A stretch of 64,000 nt of DNA from Aureococcus anophagefferens (GCF_000186865.1 NW_008705564.1:446413-510412), one strand, 5' to 3'; counted from the first letter of the stretch, positions 1 to 13,900 are shown. Translations and numbers: made by a program. The notes: generated by a model from the sequence alone, not told the origin.

Positions 1-2
1 AC

Positions 3-59
3 GCCGACGCCGCGGACCTCCTCCTCCAGTGGCAGCGCGAGACGCGCGCCGCCGCCTAG
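3..59 (+). CDS. C-terminal tail of a gene entering from the left edge (partial)
   Basis: An open frame enters from the left edge and stops at TAG 57-59. It encodes about 18 residues ending QWQRETRAAA. The helical, amphipathic composition and the stop just before a G-rich spacer fit the 3' end of a plus-strand gene convergent with the minus-strand gene whose stop is at 131. Too short to assign a function. Confidence 0.3.
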   Translation, partial: ADAADLLLQWQRETRAAA

Positions 60-130
60 CGGGTCCAAGGCGGGATTTAGGGGGGGGGCACGGAGGCGGG
101 AGGCGCGGCGCGCCGGCGGGAGGCGCGGCG

Positions 131-817
131 CTAGAGGTCCTCGCCCTCGCGCGGCGAGTAGGCGACGACGTAGCCGACCTGCGTCTCGCCGTCGATGACG
201 ATGCCGATGGCCGCGAGCGACTCGTGGGAGCCGATGTACTTCTCGTTCGGCGTCCAGGTCTCGTTGGAGGCGTTGGAGCCGTCGGGCGACGGCGGGTCGT
301 CGACCGCGGGCGCGCCGGCGGCGTCGGCGGGCAGCACCTCGAGCGCGCCGAGGCGCCGCGCGTCGTCGCCGTCGGCCGCGGGCGCGCCGGCGTCGCTGTC
401 GCGCGGCAGGAGCGCGTGCTGCGGGTAGGCCGGCGGCGGGCGCGCGTCGGCGACGAGGATGCGCAGCAGCTCCGTCTCGTTCATGTCCTCTTCGTCGTCG
501 TCTTCGTAGAGCACGCGGAACCACTTTTTCTTGTCGTCGTAGTCCACGACCTCGCCGGCGAAGAACTTCATAAAGCCGTTGTCGCTCACGAACTCCTTCT
601 TCACCTTGCGGCCGATGTAGGCGCGCTGGAGCGCCGCGGCGGCGTGCCAGTCGCGCTCCGTCTGGCGCGGCGACCGGCCCGCGGGCTTCGTGGACGAGCC
701 CGCCGTGCGCGCCGCGGGCTTCGCGGCCTTCTTCGCCGCGGGCTTCGTCGCCGCGGGCTTTTTCTGCGCCGCCGACGCCTTCTTCGCCGCCCGCTTGTTC
801 CCGCCGGGCTTGGCCAT
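131..817 (-). CDS. Basic nuclear protein with a Tudor-like domain
   Basis: 228 residues. The first ~50 are Lys/Ala/Pro-rich with repeated AAKK and KPAA blocks, like a histone H1 tail, suggesting DNA binding or nuclear location. Residues ~67-120 contain IGRKVKKEF, then FFAGEVVDYD, KKWFRVLYEDDDEEDMN and ELLRIL. This order (G-K-V, F-x-G-x-V, aromatic-V-x-Y-x-D-x-D-x-E, E-L) is typical of the Tudor-type domain of PTM/DIR17-like chromatin proteins, which bind modified histone tails. The C-terminal ~100 residues are acidic and low in complexity, ending in a conserved-looking segment around GIVIDGETQVGYVVAY. The start is the first ATG of the frame. The role as a chromatin reader is inferred from the domain only. 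Confidence 0.75.
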   Translation of the reverse strand: MAKPGGNKRAAKKASAAQKKPAATKPAAKKAAKPAARTAGSSTKPAGRSPRQTERDWHAAAALQRAYIGRKVKKEFVSDNGFMKFFAGEVVDYDDKKKWFRVLYEDDDEEDMNETELLRILVADARPPPAYPQHALLPRDSDAGAPAADGDDARRLGALEVLPADAAGAPAVDDPPSPDGSNASNETWTPNEKYIGSHESLAAIGIVIDGETQVGYVVAYSPREGEDL

Positions 818-937
818 CGTGTTGCGCGCGCGACGACGACGCGGACGACCGGACTGGCTTCCCGCGCTTCTGGCTCGACTCGATTGTGTACATGGTTTCG
901 CCGGGGGTGGTCCGGCGCCGCGTCGGACGCCTCCGTG

Positions 938-1819
938 TTAGTCCACCTCGGCGCGCGGCGCCGGATCGGCGGCGAGGACGAGGCCTTCGTCCAAGGCGGC
1001 GGCGAGGCGGCCGACTTGAGCTTCGTCGGATCCCTCTGAGTTGTCCGTCTTCGCGATGGGCACCGTGACGGTCGCCTTGTCGGGCAGCCGCGCCGGTGCC
1101 GGTCCTCGGCTCGTCCTCGAAATGAGGAACGGCAGCACCCGCCCCGCCCAGACCGGAACCAGCGCGCCGGACCCGATCTGGTAGCCCAAACGAAGCGAGT
1201 GCGCCGCCGCGTACCGCGCCGGCCGCGGAAAGCGGCGATGCGTCTGCACGGAATAACGGAGGCTCGCAGCCTCCTCGAGCGCGCGCACGATGTCGCTCCT
1301 TCCAGACAGATGCGCAAAGTCCAGGGCCGTGAGGCCGCTCGGCGAGACGCGCGAGCCTCTCCGCCGGTCGTCCCGATTGTTGAGCACGCGGCCACGCCGG
1401 ACCTCGGCGGAATAGGAAGTGTTGGTGTACTCTTCCGTTGTCTTGGGCTCCAGCGCGGCCCCGGCCTCAAGGAGCAACTCGACACACGGCAGCGTGTCCG
1501 CGATCTGATGACGGTTGATGAAGCATACCCCGTCAGCGGCGCGCATGCACAGAATCATGAGGGGCGTCTCGCCATAACTTGCCCGTCTCCAGTCGAGTTG
1601 CTCGTAGCATCCCGTCGTGAGGAGCGCGCGCACGCAGTCGACGTGAGCATAGTAGCACGCTTGGTGCAAGGCGATGCCGTACACTGGGTTCGGCAGCTCC
1701 CTTGCCCGCTTCCGTATAATTTCAAGGACATCCGCGCCTGCGGCGATCGCGTCCTCAACGCCCTTCGCGTCGCCATAGTAGCACTTGACCGCGATGTCGG
1801 GCCCGGACGGAGGTGGCAT
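938..1819 (-). CDS. Ankyrin-repeat protein
   Basis: Starting at the ATG at 1819 (MPPPSGPD) it is 293 residues; an in-frame ATG at 1903 would add 28 poorly conserved residues. At least four ankyrin-like units are visible: GDAKGVEDAIAAGADVL, HQACYYAHVDCVRALLTTG, GETPLMILC followed by CVELLLEAGAAL, and GLTALDFAHLSGRSDIV. These show the usual TPL/TALxxA and helix-turn-helix pattern. The C-terminal third has no recognisable domain. Ankyrin repeats mediate protein binding; the partner is unknown. It lies head to tail behind the dynein gene on the same strand, about 130 bp downstream of that stop codon. Confidence 0.7.
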   Translation of the reverse strand: MPPPSGPDIAVKCYYGDAKGVEDAIAAGADVLEIIRKRARELPNPVYGIALHQACYYAHVDCVRALLTTGCYEQLDWRRASYGETPLMILCMRAADGVCFINRHQIADTLPCVELLLEAGAALEPKTTEEYTNTSYSAEVRRGRVLNNRDDRRRGSRVSPSGLTALDFAHLSGRSDIVRALEEAASLRYSVQTHRRFPRPARYAAAHSLRLGYQIGSGALVPVWAGRVLPFLISRTSRGPAPARLPDKATVTVPIAKTDNSEGSDEAQVGRLAAALDEGLVLAADPAPRAEVD

Positions 1820-1946
1820 CCTACAAAGTCGACTCGGCGCGGGCCCAGTCGAGGGAGCTCCAATTGGCCAAGCTCGGCTGATGAGGCAATTGCCCTTCAC
1901 CACCCCTTCAACGAAAAACGGAGCCCTCCTCCAAAAACATTACGCG

Positions 1947-4900
1947 TCAGTACTTGAGCGCGCAGAAGCAGGCGCAGCCGGCCTTGATCCAGTAGCTCTG
2001 GTCGCAGAGCTTGACCTGGGCGTTGGTCTCGGAGACGAGGCTGTTGCGGAAGATCGTGACCTTGTTCGACGGGACCTCGAGCCAGAAGACGAAGTTCGTC
2101 GAGTGGCCCGTGGTGGAGAGCGTGCCCGTGCGCGTGAGGATCTTGTAGACGGGACACCGGTAGATGCCCTTGGTCGGCGTCTCGCGGTCGACCTGGGGCA
2201 GCAGGTGGATCACGGGCATGGGCGCGAAGAGCTCCTTGGGCCGCGGGTCCGTGAGCGTCTTCTTCCGCTTGTCCCAGCGCGCGCCCTCGAGGAAGAGGCC
2301 GTTGACGTAGCAGCCGTCCCGGGGCTTGGCGACGAGCTCGTCGGCGGCCTCGGCGAGCAGGATGTGGCCGAACTCGACCGTGTCGACGGGCACGGACGTC
2401 CGCCGCGCGAAGTTCTGGACGTTCGCGGTCATGAAGCCCTGGGGGAAGAAGAAGACGGAGATCCACAGGACGTCGGGGATGCCCTTGTCGATCCAGCCCT
2501 GGAGGAACGTGAGGCGCTTCAGCAGGTCCTCGTACCAGAGCGGCAGCGGTTTCAGCGACGGGTACGCCTTCGAGCTCCAGAGCTCGGGCACCTTGCCGTC
2601 GTAGATGAAGTTGCCCATGGCCTCGAGCTCGGAGGAGAGCACGACGAGGCCCTTCAGCGCGAGCTGGAAGGTCTTGAGCGTCTCGACCATGACCTTGCCC
2701 AGCCGCGTGAACCGCGTCACCTCCTGGACGATCGTCGTGTTCAGGCACTCGTCGTAGGCCGTCGGGTAGAGCAAATAGACGGCGTCGACGTCCCAGGGCA
2801 CGGGCAGCGTCGCCTCCATGTCCTGGGCGGCCTTGGCCATGACGTCCTCGCGCGACATGCCGCCGCCGCCGGACGTCCGCGGCTGGAGCGACTGGATGAT
2901 GGCGCAGTTCTCGTCGGCCTCGTTCAAAGCGAAGGTGATGGACGCGTTGTCGTGCATGCCGAAGACTTCGGGCTCGGGCATCATGGGCAGCGAGTCGATG
3001 TAGTCGAGGTACGACGCGAGCGGCGACGATTCGTCCGCGGCGATGGAGTAGTACGTGCCGCTCCGGCTGAAGCGGTAGTTGTCCGCGAGGATCTGGGGCG
3101 TCATGAAGTCGGACACGATGATGTCCGCCGTGCGCATGTCCTTGTCGTCCGTGATGCGGCCGCCGTAGTTGACGACGGACGTGAGCTGGCTCAACACGGC
3201 GTAGGGGATGTCGTCGTACTGGTTCACGTAGAGCTCGAGCTGCGCGATGCAGATATCTAAATCCGTCTCGTTGAACGTGTAGCCCACGTTCCAGCCCAGG
3301 GGGCCGAACTTCTTGCGCTCGATGATGAGCGCGTGGAAGAAGCACAATCCGAAAAGTAACTTCCGGTACTCCGACGGCTTGTTCGTCGCCGACAGGCCCT
3401 CGTCGTTCATCTTGAGGAAGGTCGTCTTCAGGTTCGCGCGGAGGCCCCGCGGCGGCTCCTTGGTCATCTTCACGGAGACCTGCATGATCGCGACGGGGAA
3501 CGCGGCCGTCGGCATCGACGTGAGCCACAAACGAAAGTTGATGTTGATCTTGTCCTTGTCGAAGGACTCGACGATGCGTTCGAGGGTCGGGAGCCAGGAG
3601 ATGCAGAGGTGGCAGTTCTGGAGCAGGACCCAGGACCCGTCGCCCGTCGACTTGTCGATCAATTTCTCCGCGATCTTGCCCTGGCCCTGGCCGAGCGCGA
3701 TGGACGTCATCTTGTCGAGCATGCCCTGGCGCTCCGCCAGTTCCAGAATGTCCTTGTTCGGGTCGCTGCCCGTCGAGAGCACGAAGACCAGGGGCGTGAT
3801 GTTCGACGAGTCGTCGAAGCAGAGCGGCAGGTCGAACGGCGGCGGCTCCGTGTACTTCTGGTGCATCTCCTTGGCGACGAAGAGCTGGACGCCGTCCATG
3901 AGCTTGTCGCGCCGCAGGCACCGCAAAATACACAGCGACTGGAGGCTCGACATCTCGTGGAAGGGCGCCGGCAGCTTCGACGCCTGGGGGTCGATCGCGT
4001 CGTAGACGCGCTTCCACTTGGCGAGCGACTCGCCGAACTTCGCCGGCAGCGCGGCGAAGGCCTCGTTCAAGCCCCCCAGCGCCTTGATCTCGCTCCAGAC
4101 GTTGGGCTCGATCCAGTCCGGGTCCGGGTTCGGCAGGTCGATGGACCCGATGGTCTGGCCCGAGATGACGAAGCGCCACTCGAGCTGGTCCACCTTGTCG
4201 TCGCCCATCATGATCTTGATCGTCGCCAGGAAGCTAAAGAGCAGCTTGTGGCGCTCGAAGAGCGATCGGCAGACGTTCGTGTAGACGAAGTAGGTGAAAA
4301 ACTCGTTCAAATTCACGATGCGCTCCTCGATCTTGTTCGACATGGGCGCGCGCTTCACGCCCGTCGCGAAGAGCTCCTTGAACCAGGGCAGCGCGTACTG
4401 GTACATGGGGTCGACGTTCGCCAGGTCCGCGAGGCAGAAGTACAACAGGCTCGCGCGCTTCGCGACGGGCCGGTACTCCTCGCTCGACTTGTTGACCTCG
4501 ACCGTCGTGATCTCCGCGTCCTTCATCTTCGCCTGGACCTCGTCGGACGTCTTCTTCGCCTGGGCCAGCGTCTCGATCAAATTCGTGTCGTCGAGGATGT
4601 TGCCCGTCGAGTTCGACAGGAGGAGCAGGATCTCCGACTCGATGTCGAAGAGCTGCTTGTTCATCTGCGCCTGCTGTACCACTAATTGCGACTTCTTCTC
4701 CGCGAGGTCCGGCATCTCGAGCTCCACCGTCGCGCCGAGGAGCTGCTCCTCGAGGCCCGACTGCGTCACCGTGAAGTTCACCAAGGAGATCTTCACCTGG
4801 ACCTCGGGCGAGTAGTGCGGGTTCGGCATCTTCGTGGTTAAGAACAAACGGAACTCCTCGTTGTAGGGGATCGTCGACTCGCCGAGCTTCATCATGTCCT

Positions 4901-7900
4901 GGCCGCCCTGCTTGAACGTCTGCTGCAGGAGGATGGGCTCGAGCGCCGCGTCGAGCGTCTCGCCGATGTTCTCGAGGAGCGCCCACTTGCCGAAGCGCAC
5001 CTGGGCAGCACAAGAGTGATTCAACGTCGCTTCAGCGTGAGTGTTTCGCGCGCGCGCGTTTCGGAAAAAGCATCCACGCTTCGAGACCGTTCCGAGAGAT
5101 GATCGCTCGTCCAAAAATCAGCCGAAACGAGTGGAAAACGGCCGAGATCGGAGCCTTTGAAGTTTGGAATTTCGCTCTCTTTTGCTGCCCCGAAGCGCAC
5201 CGCGTTCTCCAAAGTCCGCAAAAAGTTCTTGTCGCTGAGCTTGGTGACGTCGAAGCCGTTCTTGCACATCTCCTTGTCCTTGGCCATGGTCCGCAGGAAG
5301 CGGTTCGCCTGGCCCTGGGGGTCGATGAAGAGCGACCAGCGCCGCGCGCGGTCGAGCATGATGCCGTTCTGCGTCGACAGGTTGTCCGTCGGCAGGCCGT
5401 ACATCTGCCACATGCGCAGCTTCACGGGCTCCACGAGCGTCTGCACGAGGTCGCAGCCCGGCGTCGCCTTGATGCCCAGCTCGCCGAGCGTGGACTGCCA
5501 GCCGTCGACGACGTCCTTGCGGAACTCCGACGTGAAGGGGCCGAGGTAGGACACGGTGCCCGCGGACACTAAAACGTCGCCGACGCAGTTCTCCAGCGCC
5601 TCGGACAGGTGTTCTACGGTGGCGGCCCACCGCGTCTGCTCGCCGCCGAGGCCGCCGATGAGCTTGTCCGCGTTCGAGAGCCGCGTCTTGCACTCGATCT
5701 CCTTGTCCGCGAGGGACTGCTTCTCGTCGACGGCGGCTTTTAGGGATTGCTCGAGCTTGTCGAGCTTGTCGACGACCTCCTTGAGCCGCGACTGCGCCGC
5801 GTTCAGCACCGCCATCGCGCTGTCGAGCTCCGCCGTCGCCTCGGCGTGCTTCGCCTTCTTCGGCGCGACGCCCAGCGCCACGAAGTGGTACTTGTGCATG
5901 GCGTGGGCCCACATGCAGATCGCGCGGCACGCGACGGACGCCTTCTCGACCTGCTCGACGGTGAAGTCGGGGTTCGACATGTACGGCGACACCTTCTTGA
6001 TGACCTTGTCGGGGATGTGGTCCTTGTCGTAGTCCTGGAGCATCTTCAGGAAGCGGTTCGCGTCGCTGAGGAGCACCTTCTGCGCGGGCTCGAAGAAGTC
6101 CTCGATCTTCTTGCCCGGCTGGTTCGGGTCCGCCTTTTTTATCGCCGCGACCTCGAAGTAGAGGCACGCGACCTCCATCGTCAGGCGCACGCCGCCGGGC
6201 GGGTTCCGCAGCGCCTTGACCTCGTCGATGTGGGCCTTCTTGAGCTCCTTGAGGCACTGCACGGCCGCGTCGAGCGCCGGCAGCGCCTCGTCGAGGTCCT
6301 TCTGCGCGTCCGCGGCGATGGCCGACGCGCGCTCCGCGATGCCGTTGGCCTTCTCCTCCTCGACGAGCACCTTGGCCTTGACCTCGTCGGCGGCCTTCTT
6401 GTCCTGGTCGATGACGATCATCATCTCGTCGACCTCCTTGCCCTTGGTGACCAACTGCGGCTGCAGCGCGACGAGCTCCTCCTGCATGCCCGCGACGAGG
6501 TCCTTGGTGGAGGTTAATTTGTCGAGGCCGATCTGGAGCCGGTCCTTCTTCGTCTTCACCTCCTCGCGCTTGTAGCTCAGGAGCGTCGCGAAGGATGATA
6601 ATAATTCGAGGTAGCTCGTCGGCGTCACGTAGTTGTGGCGCCGCAGCATCTCCCAGAAGTCGGCGCTCTTGTGCTCGACGTCCTGGTGGATCTTCTTGAA
6701 CATCTTGACGACCATGCCGCGGTCGTCCGCGGGCACCTGGCCCTTCTCCACGAGCGCGGACATGCCGACGGACTCGAGGGCCTCCGCGGGCCACTCCGTG
6801 AACCAGTCGATGGTCGAGCAGTTGACGAGCGACGGGAACTGGCGGAGCCGCTCGCGGAAGGTCTCGCCTAAAGGCGACATGCAGAGGCAGATGTGCATGT
6901 TGCGGCGCACGCGGATGATGTACTGCGCGAAGATGTTGATCTTCGTGGGCGGGATCTGCTTCTTCTGGCAGTCGATGCGGCACGCGGACATGATCGAGTC
7001 CATCTCCTCCGGGCCGTACAAATTCGGCACGTCGCCCGCGTTCAAAATGTTGTTGATGTCCTCGAGGAACGTCTCCATGACGACCTGCGCGTCGCTGAAG
7101 ACGAACGCCGTGGGCTCGTCCTTGACGCCCGCCATCAGCAGGCACCGGCGGATGTCGTCGCGCCACTCCGTGAGGCCGTAGCCCTTGGCGATCTCGACCT
7201 GGAAGAGCTGGTAGCCGGAGATGTAGGTCGCCATCTTCGACATGGACTGGCGGCCGCTGCCGCCCACGCCCAGGAGCAGCGCGTTGCCCTGGGGCTGCCG
7301 CAGGATCCGCGCGATGCGCAGGACGTGCTCGATGGCGTCCAGGAACATGACCAGGGGCATGGGCGACTTCGACTCGCCGTTGTGCTCCTCGAGCTGGTCG
7401 TTGACGATCTGCTTGAGCTGGTCGATGTCCGTGACCTCGCAGTATATCCGCGGGTCCGCGTTCGGATCCAGAAAATCGCAGTACATGAGGCGCTCGTTGG
7501 TCATGATCTTGGACCACTCGATCCCAAAGTCCTTCGCCACCGTCGACTCGACGTGGCCCATGAACCACTCGTGGTCCTGCGTCGTCGTCAGCCGGTCCTC
7601 GAAGACTCTCTTCAACTCGTGGACCCAGAGCCGCACGACGCCGTCGGCCTGGTCGATCATCTTCGCGTTGCCCATGAGCACGCCCTGGAACACCTTGGCG
7701 AGGTCGCGCAGGTTGAAGGTGTAGTGCGACTTCGACGGCGTCGGGAGGAGCGTCTCGCAGATCGTGTTGAACGTGTTGATCGTCGACAGCACGATCTGCG
7801 ACGTGAGCTTGGAGATCGCCGGCGTGAACCCCTCCAAAAAGTTGCCCAGGATCGTCCCGAAGATGCCCGCCTTGGAATTATCGGAAATGTCCGAGAGGCC

Positions 7901-10900
7901 GACGACGTTGAACGGCCGGACGAAGCGCGGCGTCACCTCCTGGCGGCCGCCGCCCGGCGGGCCCAGGGACGCCACGAAGACGACGTCCACGATGCGCCGG
8001 AACGCGAGGTCGTTGGCCCGGTCGTACCAGCCCTCCTGGGAGAACCACTGGCGCAGGATCTCGATGGGCGGCTGCGCGCCGTACGTCTCGCGCATGGGCA
8101 TGTTGAGGTCGTCGACGTGGATGGCCATGACCTTGCCCGCGGGCGGGCCGAAGACGCCGCGGCGCCGCTTCTCGAACTTGCCGTCGAGCGTGTCCTGGGT
8201 CATGTTCGCGCTAGTCTGCGCGGAGAACGTCATCGTCAGCGGCGTGAACTCGGGCGCGATGGGCGCGCCCTCGCACTTGGACGAGCCCTGGAGGTACTGG
8301 GAGATGGTCACGGTCTTGCCCGTGCCCGTCTCGCCCACGAGCATGACGTGGTAGCGCTTCTTCAAGAGCTGCGCGAGCACGTACGTCGACCGCACGGAGT
8401 CGGCCGTGGGGACGATCAATTCCGAGAAGCTGAGCTTGTTGTCGACCTTGAACTGGTCGATGGTCTCCATCCACTTGCGCCACTGGCCGCCGTCGTCGGG
8501 CGACCAGACGTAGTCGTAGACGTCGCCGGCCTCGGGGAACTTTAAAGCCACTTGGTTCGTCGCGAGCTGCGCCCGGAGCCACGCGTCGTACATGCGCCGC
8601 GCGGTCGCCGCGCCCGTGCAGCCCACGGACCAGACGAGGGAGAAGATGAAGCGCGCCTCGACCTGGGCGACGAAGACGTCGACGTCCTCCTGCTTGGGCT
8701 TGTCGCGGCCCTCCTTCTCCTCGAAGGGCTCGAGGAAGCAGTCCATGAGGCGCATGAGGCTCTGGGCCAGGTTGTTGTCCATGGTCGGCAGCAACTCCTT
8801 CGTGTAGAGGCGCACGAAGGCGATGGAGCTGTTCAGATAGGTGTCGAACATGCGCACGAGCGTCGCCTTGAGCGGCGTCGCCGCGAGCGACGGGCTCTTG
8901 CGGAGCGTCGCCTCGATCCACGACTGGACGAGGACGTCGAGGCCCAACGCCTTGGGCTCCATGTAGATGATGCCCACGCGCGACACCGTCGCCGGCGACG
9001 CCACGAGCAGGTCCTCGACCTCGAACATCATCGTCATCTCGCCGCTCATCTTCACGGACTCGCCGGACACGAGGCAGAGCTTCTTGTTGTCGTCGAGCAC
9101 CGTGTTCATGTTCTCGATCCAGATGGCGTCGACGGGCCCGTCGAACATGACCCACTTGCGGTCGGACGTCGTGCTCGACGCCGCGCGGCGGTACCTGGGC
9201 GGGAAAAGGGTGCGAAATTCCCAACTTCAAAGGCTCCTAGCTCGGCCGATTTCCACTCGTTTCGGCTGATTTTTGGACGAGCGATCATCTCTCGGAACGG
9301 TCTCGAAGCGTGGATGCTTTTCCCAGAACGCGCGCGCGCGGAACACTCACGTTGAAGCGACATTGAATCACCCTTTTCCTGCCCCGGGCGGTACATCGTC
9401 GACATGATGCCGTCCTGCCACTCGCGCGTGTTCTCGTCGAACTGGCCGTACATCTGGCCCATGGTGATGGACTTGGGGTTGAGCTGGTAGATCTTGACCT
9501 TCTCGTAGGCGAAGCCCTGCTCGCCGCGCATCTTGAGCTCGCCGAGCGTGTTCTCGAGGACGTGGAGGTTCGCGGACTTGCCGCCGCCCGTGGGCCCGAC
9601 GAGCATGAGGCCGTGGCGCACGACGATCATCTCGTAGAGCTCGACGATCTTGCCGATGAACCAGCCGTGGGGCTGCAGCCCCTGCTCCTCGATCGTGAGC
9701 TTCATGACCGAGAACAGCGCGCCGTAGTCGAGCACGGGCCGCTTCTTCCCCGGGAAGAGGTCGCTGATGATGCCCTGGAACAGCGGCAGATCGCCGGCGA
9801 GGAACTTGGGGATGTTCACGTCCTGGAGCGCGCGCAGCAAGAGGATCATCTCGTCGGACTCGGGCTCCTTCCGCTTCAGATTACCGGCGGCCGTGATCAC
9901 GGTCTTGACCGCGCGCATGCCGTAGTCGTAGTGGGGCTGGGACGAGCACTGCTCGGAGCACAGCTTGAAGGTCGTCACCATCTTCCGACCCAGATCCTTG
10001 GCCGCGGCGAAGCCGTACGCGAAGAACATGATCTCGCCGATCAGCGCGTAGTCGGGCACCATCATGGCCACGGGCCGGAACAGCGCGGAGAGCGAGTCGG
10101 GCAGCGCCGACCGGCCCGCGTAGCCCGGGTTCATGGTGATGAACACCCCGAAGCCGTCCTTGACCTTGATCGTCGAACCCTCGAACTCGATCTTCTCGAC
10201 GTGGCCCTTGATCGCGAGCTGGATCGACATGACCTGCTGGCCGACGACCGAGAGCACCTCGATGTTGATGCGGTTGAACTCGTCGAAGCAGGCCCAGGCG
10301 CCGCAGGACGCCAGGCCCTTGAAGAACTTGCCCATGGCCTGGTAGTCCAAGCCGTCGGAGCAGTTGAAGACGACGCACTGCATCGCGACGGCCTTGGCCA
10401 GGTCCTTCGTGGTCTCCGTCTTGCCCGTGCCCGCGGGCCCCGCCGGCGCGCCGCCGAGAATCATCTGCAGCGCGCCCATCAGGGTCAGGTAGCACTTGTC
10501 CGTGAGCGGCGTGATCACTAAACGGAAGGAGTTGCCGAGGTACTCGTAGCCGTACTTGCGCCGCGCGGCGACCATCTCCGCCCAGAGGTCGCCGTCGTCC
10601 CAGTAGTAGCGCAGCTGCGACATCCACGCGAAGTCGGCCTTGGCGGAGACGCCGTCGTTGGCTAAACGCTTCATGACGTCGCGCGCGTGGACGTCGATGA
10701 CGGCGAGCGCGCCGACCTGCGCGCGCGCGGCCTTCGGCAAATCGCCGCGCACGAGCTTGACCATGGCGTCGAGCTGCTCGAGCTGGCGCTCGAGCATGAG
10801 CGCGGGGCCCTCGGCGCCCTTCTCCTCGAAGAACTGCTCCGTCTCCGACGTCCAGTGCATCTGCGACCCGTTGAGGATGCACATGGACGGCCACTTCTGC

Positions 10901-13900
10901 ATCCACTGCGTGCGCGCGCACTTGGGGTAGTCCTGGATGGCCTGGTCCATGACGTGGCGGATGGACGTGCGCATCATCGCCTCGACCTCGAGCATCCAGT
11001 CCTCGACGTTCTTCCCGACGGGGTCGACGGGGTCCATCATGGGCACCATCTCCTTCTCCGGCGAGATCATCTTCGTGATGGACAGGTCGGGCTGGAATTC
11101 CACGGCGTTGATGGCCTCGAAGCACTTCTTGAAGTGGGGCTGCACGCGCATGACGTCCTTCGACTCCGACAGGATCGACAGCAGGTCGTCGTTCGAGAGG
11201 AAGTAGAAGCGGCTGAAGACGCCGCGCTTCGTCTCGAGGTAGTCGTTGAGGCCCTTCTGGACCTGGTCCAGGAGCGTGCCCGAGTCCTTGAGGCGCTCGA
11301 GCAGCTTCTCGTTGTCGCAGAAGTCCATGACGATGGGGTTCGACTTCGCGGACGAGATCGTCTGCTTCCAGTTCTTGTCCACGGTCGCGAACTTGCGGCC
11401 CTCGCTGGGGAGCTGCTTGTTGATGTCCGGCGACTCGAAGATGGGCTGGAGGTACATCCAGTTGCGCTGCACGTTGAGCCACGCGTCTAAAACCTCGGAG
11501 ATGATGTAGAGCTTGTGGTTCCAGCTCTCGATGCGCTCCTCGAAGGGGCCCTTGAAGGCGCTGAACTGCATGGCCTGGGTCGTCGTGACGTGCTCGTCCA
11601 AGATGGCCGTGATCTCGTCGACGCCCTTGAGCACGCCCGTGCCCGTGTCGCGGTAGTTCGAAATCTGGAGCTCCATGGGCGTCCAGTCCTGGAGCATCTT
11701 GTCCAGCGTCTGCTCGATGTTGAACTCCTTCGCCGCGGCCTCGGAAACTTTAGTAATAAGCTCGATCTGGGACGTCGGGTTCAGGTCGAGCATGCCCGCG
11801 AGCGTGAAGGACTCGTCGGGCACGAACTCCTTCATGCCGAGGCTCTCGCCGACCTCGTGCCAGTGGCGCTCGCGCATGCCCTTGTTGCGCAGCGCGACGA
11901 TGATGGGCACGTTGGGCTTGAAGGCGGAGACCTGCTCCTTGATCTCCTTGGCGATGGACGCCTGGGGCCCCATGTCGTTGCGCTCGAAGAACTTGGACGC
12001 CTTCGAGATCGCGTTGCTGTAGTCGTTGACCTCCGACTCGACGGCCTCGGCGTCGAGACTTTGGAAGGCGGCGTCGTTCCAGGTCTTGGAGCTCTCGAGC
12101 CACTTCTGGGACGTGTTCCACAGCGCGTAGTAGGGCTCGAAGGCCTTCTTGATCTGCGTCAGGTGCGCGTAGTCCGTGACCTCGCGCTCGAAGAGGACCT
12201 CCCGCGAGTTGTACAGCCGCGCCTTCTCCGTCGCCGCCGTGATCTTGCCCATGCACTCGACGGCGCGCGCCGCGGCCTCCTTGACCTGCGTCAAATCCTC
12301 GTACTGCACGAAGGAGTTCGCGAAGGCCTCCAGCGCGTGGAGCGACTTCGTGAAGCGCTCCTGCTCCGTCATCATGTCCTCGAGGTAGCGCTCCCGGCTC
12401 GACTCGATGATGCGCGCCGTCTCCTCCGATTGCTGGGCGATCTTGCAGGGCCAGTAGGCCGCGCGGCCCTGCTGCTCGAAGTGGTCGAAGTCGACGCGGT
12501 ACTCGAAGCCGTCGAGGACCGCGGCCATGAGCCGCATCTCGTCGATGAACTCCTGGAGGGGCCGGATGTCGTTGGGCACGTTCGTCAAATATTCCTCGAG
12601 CTCCTTCGTCTCCTCGATATCTCTGGGCTTCTTCTTGAGCGCCGCCTCGATCTTCGAGAACCGCTGGTCCAAAAAGACCGCGACCTGGGAGCAGTGGTCC
12701 GCGTGCGTCGCGAGCACGCTCTGCATGATGGCCATGTGCTTGTTCGCGAGCTCGTCGCGGAGCGCCGCGGCGTTGAGCATGCAGAGGCCCGCGGACAGCG
12801 GCCGGCCCGGGATCATCGCCTCGACGCGCGCCTTCTCCTCCCGGTGCGTGTTCAGCGTCGCCTTGAGCACGACGAGGTTGACCTTGACGGGCGGCGCGTC
12901 GGGCTCCTCGCCCTCCTCGACCTCCTCGTCGTTGAGCTGCGCGTGCGTCAGCCCCGCGACGTACTCGTCGACCTCGAGATTCAAAAAGTCCTCCCACTGG
13001 TGGAAGCAGTCGAGGTAGGTCCGCGCCGGGTCGATGGCCGCGCGCACGGCCGTCACGAAGGACTCCTCCAAATCGCCGATCCACCGCTCGTCCTCGCGGT
13101 AGGTCTCGACGCCGTTGAAGTCCGCGACCTTCTCGCCCGTGACGGCGCCGATCATCTCCGGCCTCGGCCAGAAGAGGCGCTCCATGATGTAGCGCTGCAC
13201 GTGGGGGATGGCCCGCAGCTCCTTGATGGCGTGGCGGAAGGCCGACGCGACGCAGGACTCCATCTGGGATAATGGGGTTTCATAGTCAAAAGTCCGGCCC
13301 TCGACGGGCTCGATCGGCGCGTGGGGGCACTCCGCGCCCTCCTCCTTGCCCTCGTCGCTCTTGTGCCACTCGGCGATCTTCGCGTTGCGCGCGTCGACGG
13401 CGGGCTGGTTCAGCACGCGCTTCTCCGGCGTGATGATGACCGTCATGAAGAAGAGCGGCGGCATGCGCGGCGGCTCGTCGGCCTTGCGGTCCGGGTAGAC
13501 GCACTCGACGTCGGACGTCGAGTTCACCGTGACCTGGCCCTTGCAGGCGTCGACCACGTAGTTCGTGTAGTTCGTCAAGGATTCAAAGGTCACGAGGAAG
13601 AGCTCGTGCGTCATCACGTAGTTGATCCGCTTCAGCAACAGATATAACTTGTTGTCCGGCCGCGAGTAGGAGGCCATGGCGCCCTCCTCGAGGTTGTAGA
13701 CGGACCGGTCCGTCGTGGCCAGGTCCTGGCGGATGGACGCCGCCGTGCGCTGGACCCACTGCTCCTTCAACGTCCGCAGCGCCGCGGCGACGGCCGCGGT
13801 CTGCGCCGTCGTGAACTCGTCGGGCGACTGGGGCGCCGCGTGCTCCGTGGACAAAATCTTCAGGTCGTGGATGGCGATGGCGTGCATCTGCGTGTCCGTC

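Noticed and set aside
29..1039. Long plus-strand open frame over the left genes
   Set aside because: Arg/Gly/Val-rich shadow of the minus-strand Tudor-like and ankyrin genes, without domains; typical of very GC-rich coding DNA.
1785..3260. 491-residue plus-strand frame over the dynein 3' exon
   Set aside because: Composition of leucine/valine/arginine repeats with no family resemblance; antisense to a conserved dynein motor segment.
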